NCBI GenBank assembly: GCA_002356515.1
Contig: AP017605.1
Span: forward strand, 3,357,001 to 3,421,000
Length of the DNA: 64,000 nucleotides
Reading direction: 5' to 3'
Origin: Mesorhizobium loti
Lineage (GTDB): Bacteria > Pseudomonadota > Alphaproteobacteria > Rhizobiales > Rhizobiaceae
Made by a program: the position numbers and the translations under genes. Shown here piece by piece: positions 9,634 through 17,293 of the stretch. The notes beneath the pieces were generated by a model. It was not told the origin of the DNA and made no database searches. It saw nothing but the letters and a program-made list of their open reading frames with translations. The first letter of the stretch is position 1. Every line of letters begins with the position of its first letter.

Positions 9634-12075
9634 ATGTTGACTGTCTACAATTGCATCGTGAACCAGCACGATCTGAGACTGGTCGCACTTGCCGCGCTGA
9701 TCTGCGGGATTTCCTGTTTCTCTGCTGTCAGTCTGCTTCGCCACATCAGCCGCTCTACAGACCGGAATCGGCTGGCCTGGCTGATGATCGCGGCCACTTC
9801 GACCGGTTTCGGCATCTGGGCAACGCATTTCATCGCCATGCTTGCATTCACGCCGGGCATACCCAGTGCCTACGATCCCTGGCTCTCCGTGCTCTCGCTC
9901 GCCGCCTCGGTCGCGCTGACGGCGGCCGGCATGTGGATCGCCACCTTGCGGGACGAGTTCGAGTATCGTCTCGTCGGCGGCGCCGTTCTGGGCGGCGGTA
10001 TCGCAGCCATGCACTATATCGGCATGGCGGCATTCGAGGTTCAGGGCCGGATCGAATGGAACCTGTTGCTTGTCGCCGTTTCCTTGCTGGCGGGCGTAGT
10101 GCTTGCGGCGCTGGCGCTGCATGTCGTTCTGCGCCGTCCCTCCTTGGCAGCAACATCCGTCGGCGCGGTGCTGCTGACGCTGGCGATCTGCACCTTGCAT
10201 TTCATCGCCATGGGGGCCGTCTCGATCTTTCCCGATTCCTCGATCGTCATATCCGAATACACGATCGAGCCGACCTCGCAGGCTTTCGCGGCCGCCGCCG
10301 CCACGCTGGTGATCCTGGTGCTGTCGGCATCGGCGCTGTGGATCGATTTGCGCTTCCGTCGCCAAAAACTCGAGGTCGACCGCATGCACGGCCTGGCCAA
10401 TGCCGCCGTGGAGGGCCTGATCGTCTGTGACGGCAACCGCATCGTCAGCGCCAATGACAGCATGGGCAAGCTGACCGGCACGCCGGCCGCGACATTGAAC
10501 GGCATGGAGTTGGGCGAGATCTTCGACGAACGCAAAGCAAGCGAGGCGGAAGGCCAGCCGTGGGAGGCGGAGTTGAGGAACCGCGACGGAACGCGAATTC
10601 CCGTCGAACTGATCGCCCGAAGCATCGACTATTGCGGCAAGCCCCACAACGTCATTGCCGTTCGCGACATTCGCGAGCGCAAGAAGGCGGAAGAGGAGAT
10701 CCTTCGCCTCGCCCATTTCGACCCGCTGACGGGACTTGCCAACCGCCGCTCCTTTTCCAGCCGTCTCGACGCGGAAATCGCATCGATGAACCGGAACGCC
10801 AATGCCGACAAGGGCGCCAAACCCCGGCATCTCGCGCTTCTGCTGTTCGACCTCGACCGTTTCAAGGAGGTGAACGACCTTTACGGGCATGGCGCCGGCG
10901 ATGCGATGCTGCAGAAGGTGGCGACCTGCGCTGCCGGCGTTCTGCGCCACGGCCAGTTGCTTGCGCGCCTCGGCGGCGACGAATTCGCCATCATCGCCCC
11001 CAACCTGCCCGACCCGCAGGCAGCGGGCCGCATTGCGGGGGCGCTGCTCGCCGCCATGCGTGAGGAGAACCGGGCTGCGGCTGGCGGCGGGCTGGTCTCG
11101 GCCAGCATCGGCATCGCGGTCTATCCGCTCGATGCCGAGGACCAGACCAGCCTGATCAGCCATGCAGATACGGCACTTTATCGCGCCAAGACCGAAGGCC
11201 GGGACACCTATCGCTATTTCGAGGCGTCGATGGGCGCCGAAGCCCGCGACAAGCGCATTATGGAGCACGAATTGCGCCAGGCCGTGGTGCGCGGCGAGTT
11301 CTACCTCGTCTACCAGCCGCAGAAGGAGATCAGCAGCGGCAGAATGGTCGGCTTCGAAGCCCTGATCCGCTGGCGCCATCCCGAACGCGGTGACGTCTCC
11401 CCAGCAATATTCATTCCGGTGGCCGAAGACAGCGGCGCCATTGGACAGATCGGCGACTGGGTGCTCGACGCCGCCTGCGAGGAAGCCGCCCGCTGGGAAA
11501 ATCCGCTGACGGTCGCCGTCAACGTCTCCGCGGTCCAGCTTCACAATCCCAATTTCAGCCGCAAGGTCCACGAGACCCTGCTGAAGACAGGTCTTGCCCC
11601 GACAAGGCTGGAACTTGAGATCACCGAAACCGCGCTGGTGAAGGACATGCCGCGTGCGCTGGCAACCCTGCGGCAGGTCAAGTCGCTTGGTGTGCGCGTG
11701 GCTATGGACGATTTCGGAACCGGCTATTCCTCGCTTTCCAACCTGCGCGCCTTCCCCTTCGACAAGATCAAGATCGACTCGTCCTTCATCAAGGCAGTCG
11801 ACACCAACGGTCAGGTCGCAGCGATCGTGCGCGCCGTGCTGGGGCTGGGGCGCGGCCTTGGTCTGCCGGTTCTTGCGGAAGGCGTCGAGACGCTTGGCGA
11901 GCTGAAGTTCCTTGATGCGGAAGCCTGCGAGATCGGCCAGGGCTACTATCTCGGCAAGCCGGCACCCATCGAAGCGTTCGACGACCTGACCGGCCACGGC
12001 AAGCGCACTCCGGTGCGCGCCGACAGTCGGGATGGCAGTCTCGTATTGCTCAAGCCAAGCGTGCGCTCAGCCTAG
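9634..12075 (+). CDS. MHYT-PAS-GGDEF-EAL cyclic-di-GMP signalling protein
   Basis: This is an 813-residue inner-membrane protein. The N-terminal region has seven hydrophobic segments with three MHYT-type motifs (HFIAM, HYIGM, HFIAM), a predicted metal/gas sensor. A PAS domain follows (about 251-355), then a GGDEF domain with intact RLGGDEF (445-451) and an EAL domain from about 548. EAL catalytic residues appear complete: EALIRW, NVSAVQL, ELEITETAL, DDFGTGYSS, KIKID, AEGVET and QGYYLGKP. No RxxD inhibitory site precedes GGDEF. Both cyclase and phosphodiesterase activities are therefore possible. The ATG at 9634 was chosen over an upstream in-frame start because it follows TTGGGGAAAT and begins the MHYT region. 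Confidence 0.92.
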   Translation: MLTVYNCIVNQHDLRLVALAALICGISCFSAVSLLRHISRSTDRNRLAWLMIAATSTGFGIWATHFIAMLAFTPGIPSAYDPWLSVLSLAASVALTAAGMWIATLRDEFEYRLVGGAVLGGGIAAMHYIGMAAFEVQGRIEWNLLLVAVSLLAGVVLAALALHVVLRRPSLAATSVGAVLLTLAICTLHFIAMGAVSIFPDSSIVISEYTIEPTSQAFAAAAATLVILVLSASALWIDLRFRRQKLEVDRMHGLANAAVEGLIVCDGNRIVSANDSMGKLTGTPAATLNGMELGEIFDERKASEAEGQPWEAELRNRDGTRIPVELIARSIDYCGKPHNVIAVRDIRERKKAEEEILRLAHFDPLTGLANRRSFSSRLDAEIASMNRNANADKGAKPRHLALLLFDLDRFKEVNDLYGHGAGDAMLQKVATCAAGVLRHGQLLARLGGDEFAIIAPNLPDPQAAGRIAGALLAAMREENRAAAGGGLVSASIGIAVYPLDAEDQTSLISHADTALYRAKTEGRDTYRYFEASMGAEARDKRIMEHELRQAVVRGEFYLVYQPQKEISSGRMVGFEALIRWRHPERGDVSPAIFIPVAEDSGAIGQIGDWVLDAACEEAARWENPLTVAVNVSAVQLHNPNFSRKVHETLLKTGLAPTRLELEITETALVKDMPRALATLRQVKSLGVRVAMDDFGTGYSSLSNLRAFPFDKIKIDSSFIKAVDTNGQVAAIVRAVLGLGRGLGLPVLAEGVETLGELKFLDAEACEIGQGYYLGKPAPIEAFDDLTGHGKRTPVRADSRDGSLVLLKPSVRSA

Positions 12076-12079
12076 TCGC

Positions 12080-12760
12080 TTACGATCCGAGTGCCGTCTC
12101 GACCAGCCGCCTGGCATCCGGCCCCGACCATTCGGCCGGGCCGTTCATATGGGCGATCAGGCAGCCTTCGCCGTCGATCAGCATGGTGACGGGAAGGCCG
12201 AGCGCCAGGCCGCGCGCCTTGAGGTCGTTGAACAGTGCCACCGTCGAATCCCGGTAGTAGCCGAGCGCGCTGACGCCGGTGTCCTTGAGAAACTTCTTCG
12301 GCTTCACATCGTCACCGGCATCGACATTGACGGCGACGACCTGAAAGGCGTCGCTGCCTTTCTCCTTCTGCAGCGCATCGAGCGCCGGCATTTCGGCGCG
12401 GCACGGCGCACACCACGTCGCCCAGAGATTGAGCAGCACCGTCTTGCCGGCATGGTCGGCGATGGTCATCGGCTTGCCGTCCGGACCATTGAAGGCAAGG
12501 CTCTTCATCGACTGCGGCGGATCGGCGGGCAACAGCGCGGCGACCTCGCCGGTGGCGGCGGCGGCGATCTTCTTGGCGCGGTCGCTTTTGGCCGCGCAGG
12601 CGACGTCATCCTTGCTGCCGCCGACCGCCGCCTGGGCCGGTGCGTTGTTGCCAGACCGGCTCTCGCTGACATATACCGCGACCGCGCCGGCCAGCGCTCC
12701 CGCCACCAGGGCGGCGAGGATCAGGCGCGGGGCCGGGAAAAATCTGTTTCCGTCTGCCAT
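12080..12760 (-). CDS. TlpA-like thiol:disulfide interchange protein (membrane-anchored thioredoxin)
   Basis: This 226-residue protein has an N-terminal membrane anchor (about 12-35) and a periplasmic thioredoxin-like domain. The redox motif WCAPC sits in [15 protein letters not shown], and a cis-proline region reads GLPVTMLID. The domain belongs to the AhpC/TSA-Redoxin group and is closest in layout to TlpA, which reduces periplasmic proteins such as cytochrome oxidase maturation factors in rhizobia. I chose [12 protein letters not shown] at 12760; a longer frame reaches 12901 but overlaps argH. It is divergent from argH with only 37 bp between starts and converges on the GGDEF-EAL gene. Confidence 0.85.
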   Translation of the reverse strand: MADGNRFFPAPRLILAALVAGALAGAVAVYVSESRSGNNAPAQAAVGGSKDDVACAAKSDRAKKIAAAATGEVAALLPADPPQSMKSLAFNGPDGKPMTIADHAGKTVLLNLWATWCAPCRAEMPALDALQKEKGSDAFQVVAVNVDAGDDVKPKKFLKDTGVSALGYYRDSTVALFNDLKARGLALGLPVTMLIDGEGCLIAHMNGPAEWSGPDARRLVETALGS

Positions 12761-12797
12761 TTTCTCAAAACTGCTCCGAAGCACGGGTTTTATAGCG

Positions 12798-14198
12798 ATG
12801 AGCGACAAGAAGACCAGCAACCAGATGTGGGGCGGACGATTTGCCTCGGGTCCGGCCGCGATCATGGAAGCGATCAACGCGTCGATCTCGTTCGACCGCA
12901 AACTCTACGCGCAGGACATCCGCGGCTCGATCGCCCATAGTGAGATGCTGGCGCAAACGGGCATTATTTCGGCGGCCGATCAAGAAAAAATCGCTCACGG
13001 CCTGAACACGATCCTGAAAGAGATCGAGGCTGGCAGCTTCGAGTTTTCGACCAAGCTCGAAGACATCCATATGAATGTCGAGGCCCGCCTTGCCGACCTG
13101 ATCGGCCCGGCCGCCGGCCGCCTGCACACCGCGCGCTCGCGCAACGACCAGGTGGCGGTGGATCTGCGGCTTTGGGTCAAGGACGAGTGCTTCCGCGTCG
13201 CCGAGGCGCTGAAGGGGCTCATCTCTGCATTGCTGGAGCGGGCCGAGGAGCATGCGGCGACGGTGATGCCGGGCTTTACCCATATGCAGGCGGCGCAGCC
13301 GGTGACCTTCGGCCACCATTGCATGGCCTATGTCGAGATGTTTGCGCGCGACCTGTCGCGCGTGCGCGATGCCATCGAACGCATGGATGAGAGCCCGCTC
13401 GGTGCTGCCGCGCTTGCCGGCACCAGCTTCCCGATCGACCGCCACCAGACCGCCAAGGCGCTCGGCTTCCGTGAGCCGATGCGCAATTCGCTGGACAGCG
13501 TTTCCGATCGCGATTTCGCGCTGGAGTTCCTCGCCATGGCGGCGATCTGCGCCACGCATCTGTCGCGGTTGGCCGAGGAGATCATCATCTGGTCGACGCC
13601 GCAATTCGGCTTCATCAGGCTGTCGGACTCGTTTTCCACCGGCTCCTCGATCATGCCGCAGAAGAAGAACCCCGACGCCGCCGAACTGGTGCGCGGCAAG
13701 ACCGGCCGAGTCAACGGCCATCTGGTTGGCTTGCTGACGGTGATGAAGGGCATGCCTTTGACCTATGGCAAGGACATGCAGGAAGACAAGGAATCGGTCT
13801 TCGATGCCGCCGAGACGCTCGACCTGATGCTGGCGGCGATGACCGGCATGGTCTCGGACATGGCGGTCAACGCCGCCGCGATGAAGAAGGCCGCCGGTTC
13901 CGGCCACGCGACCGCGACCGACCTCGCCGACTGGCTGGTGCGCACGCTCGGCCTGCCGTTCCGCGAGGCGCATCATGTCACCGGCCGCGCCGTGGCGCTG
14001 GCCGAGGAAAAAAAGGTGAGCCTGGAGAAGCTTTCGCTGGAGGACCTGCAGTCGATCAACCCCGGCATCACATCGGATATTTTCTCGGTGCTGGCGGTGC
14101 AGAACTCGGTCAAGAGCCGCACCAGTTTCGGCGGCACCGCGCCATCGGAAGTGAGGAAGCAGATTCGTTACTGGAAAAAGCGACTGGCGAAAGGCTGA
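12798..14198 (+). CDS. argH: Argininosuccinate lyase
   Basis: This 466-residue cytosolic enzyme cleaves argininosuccinate to arginine and fumarate, the last step of arginine synthesis. The fumarase/aspartase superfamily signature [12 protein letters not shown] is present, as are the ArgH-typical start [10 protein letters not shown] and the [10 protein letters not shown] substrate loop. The length matches the family. The ATG at 12798 begins [15 protein letters not shown]; the open frame upstream overlaps the tlpA-like gene on the other strand. It is followed by a complex hairpin and then lptM and lysA, a conserved alphaproteobacterial order. Confidence 0.96.
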   Translation: MSDKKTSNQMWGGRFASGPAAIMEAINASISFDRKLYAQDIRGSIAHSEMLAQTGIISAADQEKIAHGLNTILKEIEAGSFEFSTKLEDIHMNVEARLADLIGPAAGRLHTARSRNDQVAVDLRLWVKDECFRVAEALKGLISALLERAEEHAATVMPGFTHMQAAQPVTFGHHCMAYVEMFARDLSRVRDAIERMDESPLGAAALAGTSFPIDRHQTAKALGFREPMRNSLDSVSDRDFALEFLAMAAICATHLSRLAEEIIIWSTPQFGFIRLSDSFSTGSSIMPQKKNPDAAELVRGKTGRVNGHLVGLLTVMKGMPLTYGKDMQEDKESVFDAAETLDLMLAAMTGMVSDMAVNAAAMKKAAGSGHATATDLADWLVRTLGLPFREAHHVTGRAVALAEEKKVSLEKLSLEDLQSINPGITSDIFSVLAVQNSVKSRTSFGGTAPSEVRKQIRYWKKRLAKG

Positions 14199-14200
14199 TG

Positions 14201-14255
14201 CCCCGATATTGCCACCGGCAATATCACGGATATTGCAGCCGGCAATATCCCGGGG
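14201..14255 (+). terminator. Twin-hairpin structure closed by an outer stem, after argH
   Basis: Two adjacent hairpins (14205-14213/14217-14225 and 14228-14236/14242-14250) are each perfect 9-bp stems built from the same GATATTGC/GCAATATC sequence. They are closed by CCCCG (14201-14205) against CGGGG (14251-14255). The result resembles a three-way junction or cruciform. No U-tract follows, so it may stabilise argH mRNA or act as a factor-dependent end. Confidence 0.6.
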
Positions 14256-14318
14256 TGCAATACGCCGAGAACTCGGTTAAAAGCGGCGGCTGACAAAACG
14301 TTTCGGACGGATGGATCG

Positions 14319-14525
14319 ATGACCGGAAGCAGGATTTTGGTGACGCTGACGCTGCTGGCGGCGATGGCCGCCGTGACCGCCTGCGGCCGCAAGGCCGGTC
14401 TCGACACGCCCTATGAAGCCGCCGAACAGGCGCGCAAGGATGCCGAGAGGGCCAAGCAGCCGCTGCCGCCGGAGCCGGAAAAACCGGTCAAGGACAAGAA
14501 ATTCATCCTCGACCCGCTGATCTAG
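14319..14525 (+). CDS. lptM: Small lipoprotein, LptM-like
   Basis: This 68-residue lipoprotein precursor has a basic start, a hydrophobic core and the lipobox VTAC at about residues 19-22, followed by GRKAGLDTP. The tail is rich in Lys, Glu and Pro. The GxKGPL-like sequence after the lipidated Cys and the position just before lysA match the LptM (YifL) family. In E. coli, LptM assists oxidative maturation of the LPS translocon LptD; that function is transferred by similarity only. Confidence 0.82.
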   Translation: MTGSRILVTLTLLAAMAAVTACGRKAGLDTPYEAAEQARKDAERAKQPLPPEPEKPVKDKKFILDPLI

Positions 14526-14533
14526 AACCGATC

Positions 14534-14563
14534 AGATCGGGTTTGGTCTTCTGAACCCGATCT
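14534..14563. repeat. Perfect inverted repeat between lptM and lysA
   Basis: AGATCGGGTT (14534-14543) and AACCCGATCT (14554-14563) pair fully around a 10-nt loop. No T-run follows. It may be an mRNA-stabilising hairpin in an lptM-lysA transcript. Confidence 0.5.
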
Positions 14564-14594
14564 CGTCGCGCTCCAACTTTCCGGAACCACTCTC

Positions 14595-15863
14595 GTGAAC
14601 CATTTCGACTACCGCGACGGCGTGCTGCATGCCGAGGACGTGGCAATCCCCGATATCGCCGCACAGGTCGGCACGCCGTTCTACTGCTACTCCACCGCCA
14701 CTTTGACCCGGCACTACCGCGTGTTCGCCCAGGCCTTTGCCGGGCTCGACACGCTGGTCTGCTACGCCATGAAGGCCAATTCCAACCAGGCCGTGCTGCG
14801 GACGCTGGCCAGGCTCGGCGCCGGCGCCGACGTGGTCTCGGAAGGCGAATTGCGCCGGGCGCTGGCCGCCGGCGTCCCGGCCAGCAAGATCCTGTTCTCC
14901 GGCGTCGGCAAGACCGCGCGCGAAATGGACTTTGCGCTGGAAGCCGGCATCCTGTGCTTCAACGTCGAGTCGGAGCCTGAACTTGAGCTTCTGTCGGCCC
15001 GCGCCGTCGCGCTCGGCAAGGTGGCGCCGATCTCGCTGCGCATCAATCCCGATGTCGACGCCAAGACCCACAAGAAGATCTCCACCGGCAAGGCCGAGAA
15101 CAAGTTCGGCATTGCCTGGCAGCGGGCGCGGCAGGTCTATGCTCGGGCAGCGACGCTTCCGGGCATCAAGATCACCGGCATAGACACCCATATCGGCAGC
15201 CAGATCACCGAGTTGCAGCCCTTCGACGACGCCTTCGCCCTGCTGGTCGAGCTGGTCGGCGCGCTGCGCGCCGATGGCCATGCCATCGATCATGTCGATC
15301 TCGGCGGCGGGCTGGGCATTCCCTATCGTGTCGACAACAACCCGCCGCCCTTGCCAGATGCCTATGCCCAGGTCGTCAGGAAGCATGTCACCAAGCTCGG
15401 GCTGAAGGTGATGTTCGAGCCGGGCCGGCTGATCGTTGGCAATGCCGGTATCCTTGTTTCGGAAGTGATCTTCGTGAAGGAAGGCGACGCCAAGAATTTC
15501 CTCGTCGTCGACGCCGCCATGAACGATCTGATCCGGCCGACGCTCTACGATGCCTTCCACGACATCAGGCCGGTCGTGCAGCCGCCGGCCGACACGCCTC
15601 GCATGATGGTCGACGTGGTCGGCCAGGTCTGCGAGACCGGTGACTATCTCGGCCTCGACCGTGACTTGCCCAGGCTGAAGGCTGGCGATCTGGTTGCCGT
15701 CTCCACGGCCGGCGCCTACGGCGCCGTGCAGGCCGGCACCTACAACACCCGGCTATTGGTGCCCGAGGTTCTGGTCGACGGCGATCGTTTCCACGTCGTG
15801 CGTCCGCGCCTGACCTATGACGATCTGATCGGGTTGGATTCGGTGCCCGACTGGCTTGCGTAG
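14595..15863 (+). CDS. lysA: Diaminopimelate decarboxylase
   Basis: This 422-residue PLP enzyme of the alanine-racemase-like fold III group decarboxylates meso-diaminopimelate to L-lysine. The PLP lysine lies in YAMKANSN (Lys60). Other family motifs are the phosphate-binding DLGGGLGIPY, EPGRLIVGNAG and the CETGD region near the C-terminus that contributes substrate contacts across the dimer. It begins with GTG at 14595. It lies in the conserved argH-lptM-lysA order and converges on an arsR-type gene with 19 bp between stops. Confidence 0.95.
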   Translation: MNHFDYRDGVLHAEDVAIPDIAAQVGTPFYCYSTATLTRHYRVFAQAFAGLDTLVCYAMKANSNQAVLRTLARLGAGADVVSEGELRRALAAGVPASKILFSGVGKTAREMDFALEAGILCFNVESEPELELLSARAVALGKVAPISLRINPDVDAKTHKKISTGKAENKFGIAWQRARQVYARAATLPGIKITGIDTHIGSQITELQPFDDAFALLVELVGALRADGHAIDHVDLGGGLGIPYRVDNNPPPLPDAYAQVVRKHVTKLGLKVMFEPGRLIVGNAGILVSEVIFVKEGDAKNFLVVDAAMNDLIRPTLYDAFHDIRPVVQPPADTPRMMVDVVGQVCETGDYLGLDRDLPRLKAGDLVAVSTAGAYGAVQAGTYNTRLLVPEVLVDGDRFHVVRPRLTYDDLIGLDSVPDWLA

Positions 15864-15882
15864 AAGCCTCCGTCCGGCGACG

Positions 15883-16185
15883 CTACAGCCGGTTCTGGAG
15901 GAGCGCCCTTGTGTCGGCGATCCTGTCTTCGTCGCGGCGGTAGAACGTCCATTGCTTGATGCGCTTGGGCCGCAGCAGGCCGGCCTGGGTAAGCACGCGC
16001 ATATGCTCGGAGAGCGTCGCTTGCGTGATGCCAAGCTTCTCGGCGATCAGCAGCGCGCAAACGCCGTCCTCGACCAGGTCGCCGTCGGCCTGGGCCGGGA
16101 AATGCGCGCGCGGATCCTTCAGCCAGTCGAGGATCTGCAGCCTGCGTTCGTTGGCGATCGCCTTGAAGACATCAACCTCTTGCAT
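15883..16185 (-). CDS. ArsR-family winged-helix regulator
   Basis: This 100-residue protein has the ArsR/SmtB layout: FKAIANERRLQILDWL, then the recognition helix in LGITQATLSEHMRVLTQAGLL and a short wing. Typical metal-binding cysteine pairs are absent (a single Cys in the middle), so the signal is probably not a classic As/Cd ligand. It is divergent from the threonine dehydratase-like gene with a 50-bp shared region, which makes that gene and itself the likely targets. Confidence 0.85.
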   Translation of the reverse strand: MQEVDVFKAIANERRLQILDWLKDPRAHFPAQADGDLVEDGVCALLIAEKLGITQATLSEHMRVLTQAGLLRPKRIKQWTFYRRDEDRIADTRALLQNRL

Positions 16186-16235
16186 TTAGCCATTTTGCCA
16201 AGTTACTAATTACTGTCAATCCCGAGGAGATCGCC
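16186..16235. promoter_or_regulatory. Divergent promoter region, arsR / dehydratase
   Basis: The 50-bp AT-rich spacer contains a direct repeat TTACT-AA-TTACT and, close to the plus-strand start, the ribosome binding site GAGGAG. An ArsR dimer bound here could control both genes. The exact operator is not defined. Confidence 0.4.
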
Positions 16236-17177
16236 ATGTCGCAGGGCAACACCGTCACGCGCGAGCGCATTGCCGCGATGGAACCGCGCATCCGGCCCTA
16301 TATCAGGCACACGCCGGTGCTGCACGTCGACATGGCCGACTTCGACCGGCCGTCGCTGGCGGTCGACCTCAAGCTCGAATGCCTGCAGCATTCCGGTTCG
16401 TTTAAGGCGCGCGGCGCCTTCACCAACCTGCTCGAACGGCCGGTTCCCGCAGCCGGCGTCGTCGCCGCCTCGGGCGGCAATCATGGCGCCGCCGTCGCCT
16501 ATGCCGCCATGCGGCTTGGCCACAAGGCGACCATCTTCGTTCCCGAAGTGAGCCCACAGGCCAAGCTGGACCGCATTCGCGGCTATGGCGCAGACCTCGT
16601 CGTCGGCGGTGCTCGCTATGCCGAGGCGCTGGCCGCCAGTGAACGTTTCGCGCAGGAAACCGGCGCCTTGCAGATCCACGCCTTCAACCAGGAGGAGACG
16701 CTGGTCGGCCAGGGCACGCTCGGGCTCGAGATCGAGAACGACTTGCCTGAGATCGACACGCTGCTCGTCGCCGTCGGCGGTGGCGGCTTGATCGGCGGCA
16801 TCGCCGCCTGGTATGCCGGCCGCATTCGCATCATCGCCATCGAGCCGGAGGGCGCGCCGACGCTTCATCGCGCCTTCGAGGCCGGCCATCCCGTCGACGC
16901 CCCGGCGGAAGGCATCGCCGCCGATTCGCTGGCGCCGAAGCGCGTCGGCGAAATGATGTTCCCGATCGCCGAAGCCTTCGTCGAACGCTCCATCCTGGTC
17001 AGCGACGACGACATCATCGCCGCCCAGAAGGCGCTGTGGAACCGGGTGCGCATCATCTCCGAGCCGGGTGGAGCTGCCGCCTTCGCCGCGATCCTGTCCG
17101 GCCGCTACACGCCGGCACCTGGCGAACGCGTCGCCGTGCTGGTCTGTGGCGCCAACGCAAACCCCGCCAATTTCTGA
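16236..17177 (+). CDS. Threonine/serine dehydratase-like PLP enzyme
   Basis: This 313-residue fold-II PLP enzyme has the lysine motif SGSFKARG (Lys57), ASGGNHGAA as the substrate carboxylate loop and a glycine-rich phosphate clamp GGGGL. It lacks the regulatory ACT domains of IlvA, so it resembles catabolic threonine/serine dehydratases or serine racemase-type enzymes. The likely reaction is deamination of threonine or serine to the 2-oxo acid and ammonia. The divergent arsR-type gene suggests dedicated regulation, which is unusual for a housekeeping IlvA. Confidence 0.85.
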   Translation: MSQGNTVTRERIAAMEPRIRPYIRHTPVLHVDMADFDRPSLAVDLKLECLQHSGSFKARGAFTNLLERPVPAAGVVAASGGNHGAAVAYAAMRLGHKATIFVPEVSPQAKLDRIRGYGADLVVGGARYAEALAASERFAQETGALQIHAFNQEETLVGQGTLGLEIENDLPEIDTLLVAVGGGGLIGGIAAWYAGRIRIIAIEPEGAPTLHRAFEAGHPVDAPAEGIAADSLAPKRVGEMMFPIAEAFVERSILVSDDDIIAAQKALWNRVRIISEPGGAAAFAAILSGRYTPAPGERVAVLVCGANANPANF

Positions 17178-17293
17178 TTGCAACCAGTGCGGCGAGCTTC
17201 ACGTTTTTTGAAAGCGCCTCGCCTTTGCCGTGTTTGCTGGTATTCTTCGAGTCGTGAGGATCGGGCTATCCCGCCTGATTCCAGGAAGGGCCG

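Noticed and set aside
9592..11997. 801-codon open frame on the minus strand opposite the GGDEF-EAL gene
   Set aside because: It is antisense to a complete MHYT-PAS-GGDEF-EAL protein with intact motifs. The frame's translation is rich in Arg, Gly and Asp without any domain, a typical GC-rich shadow.
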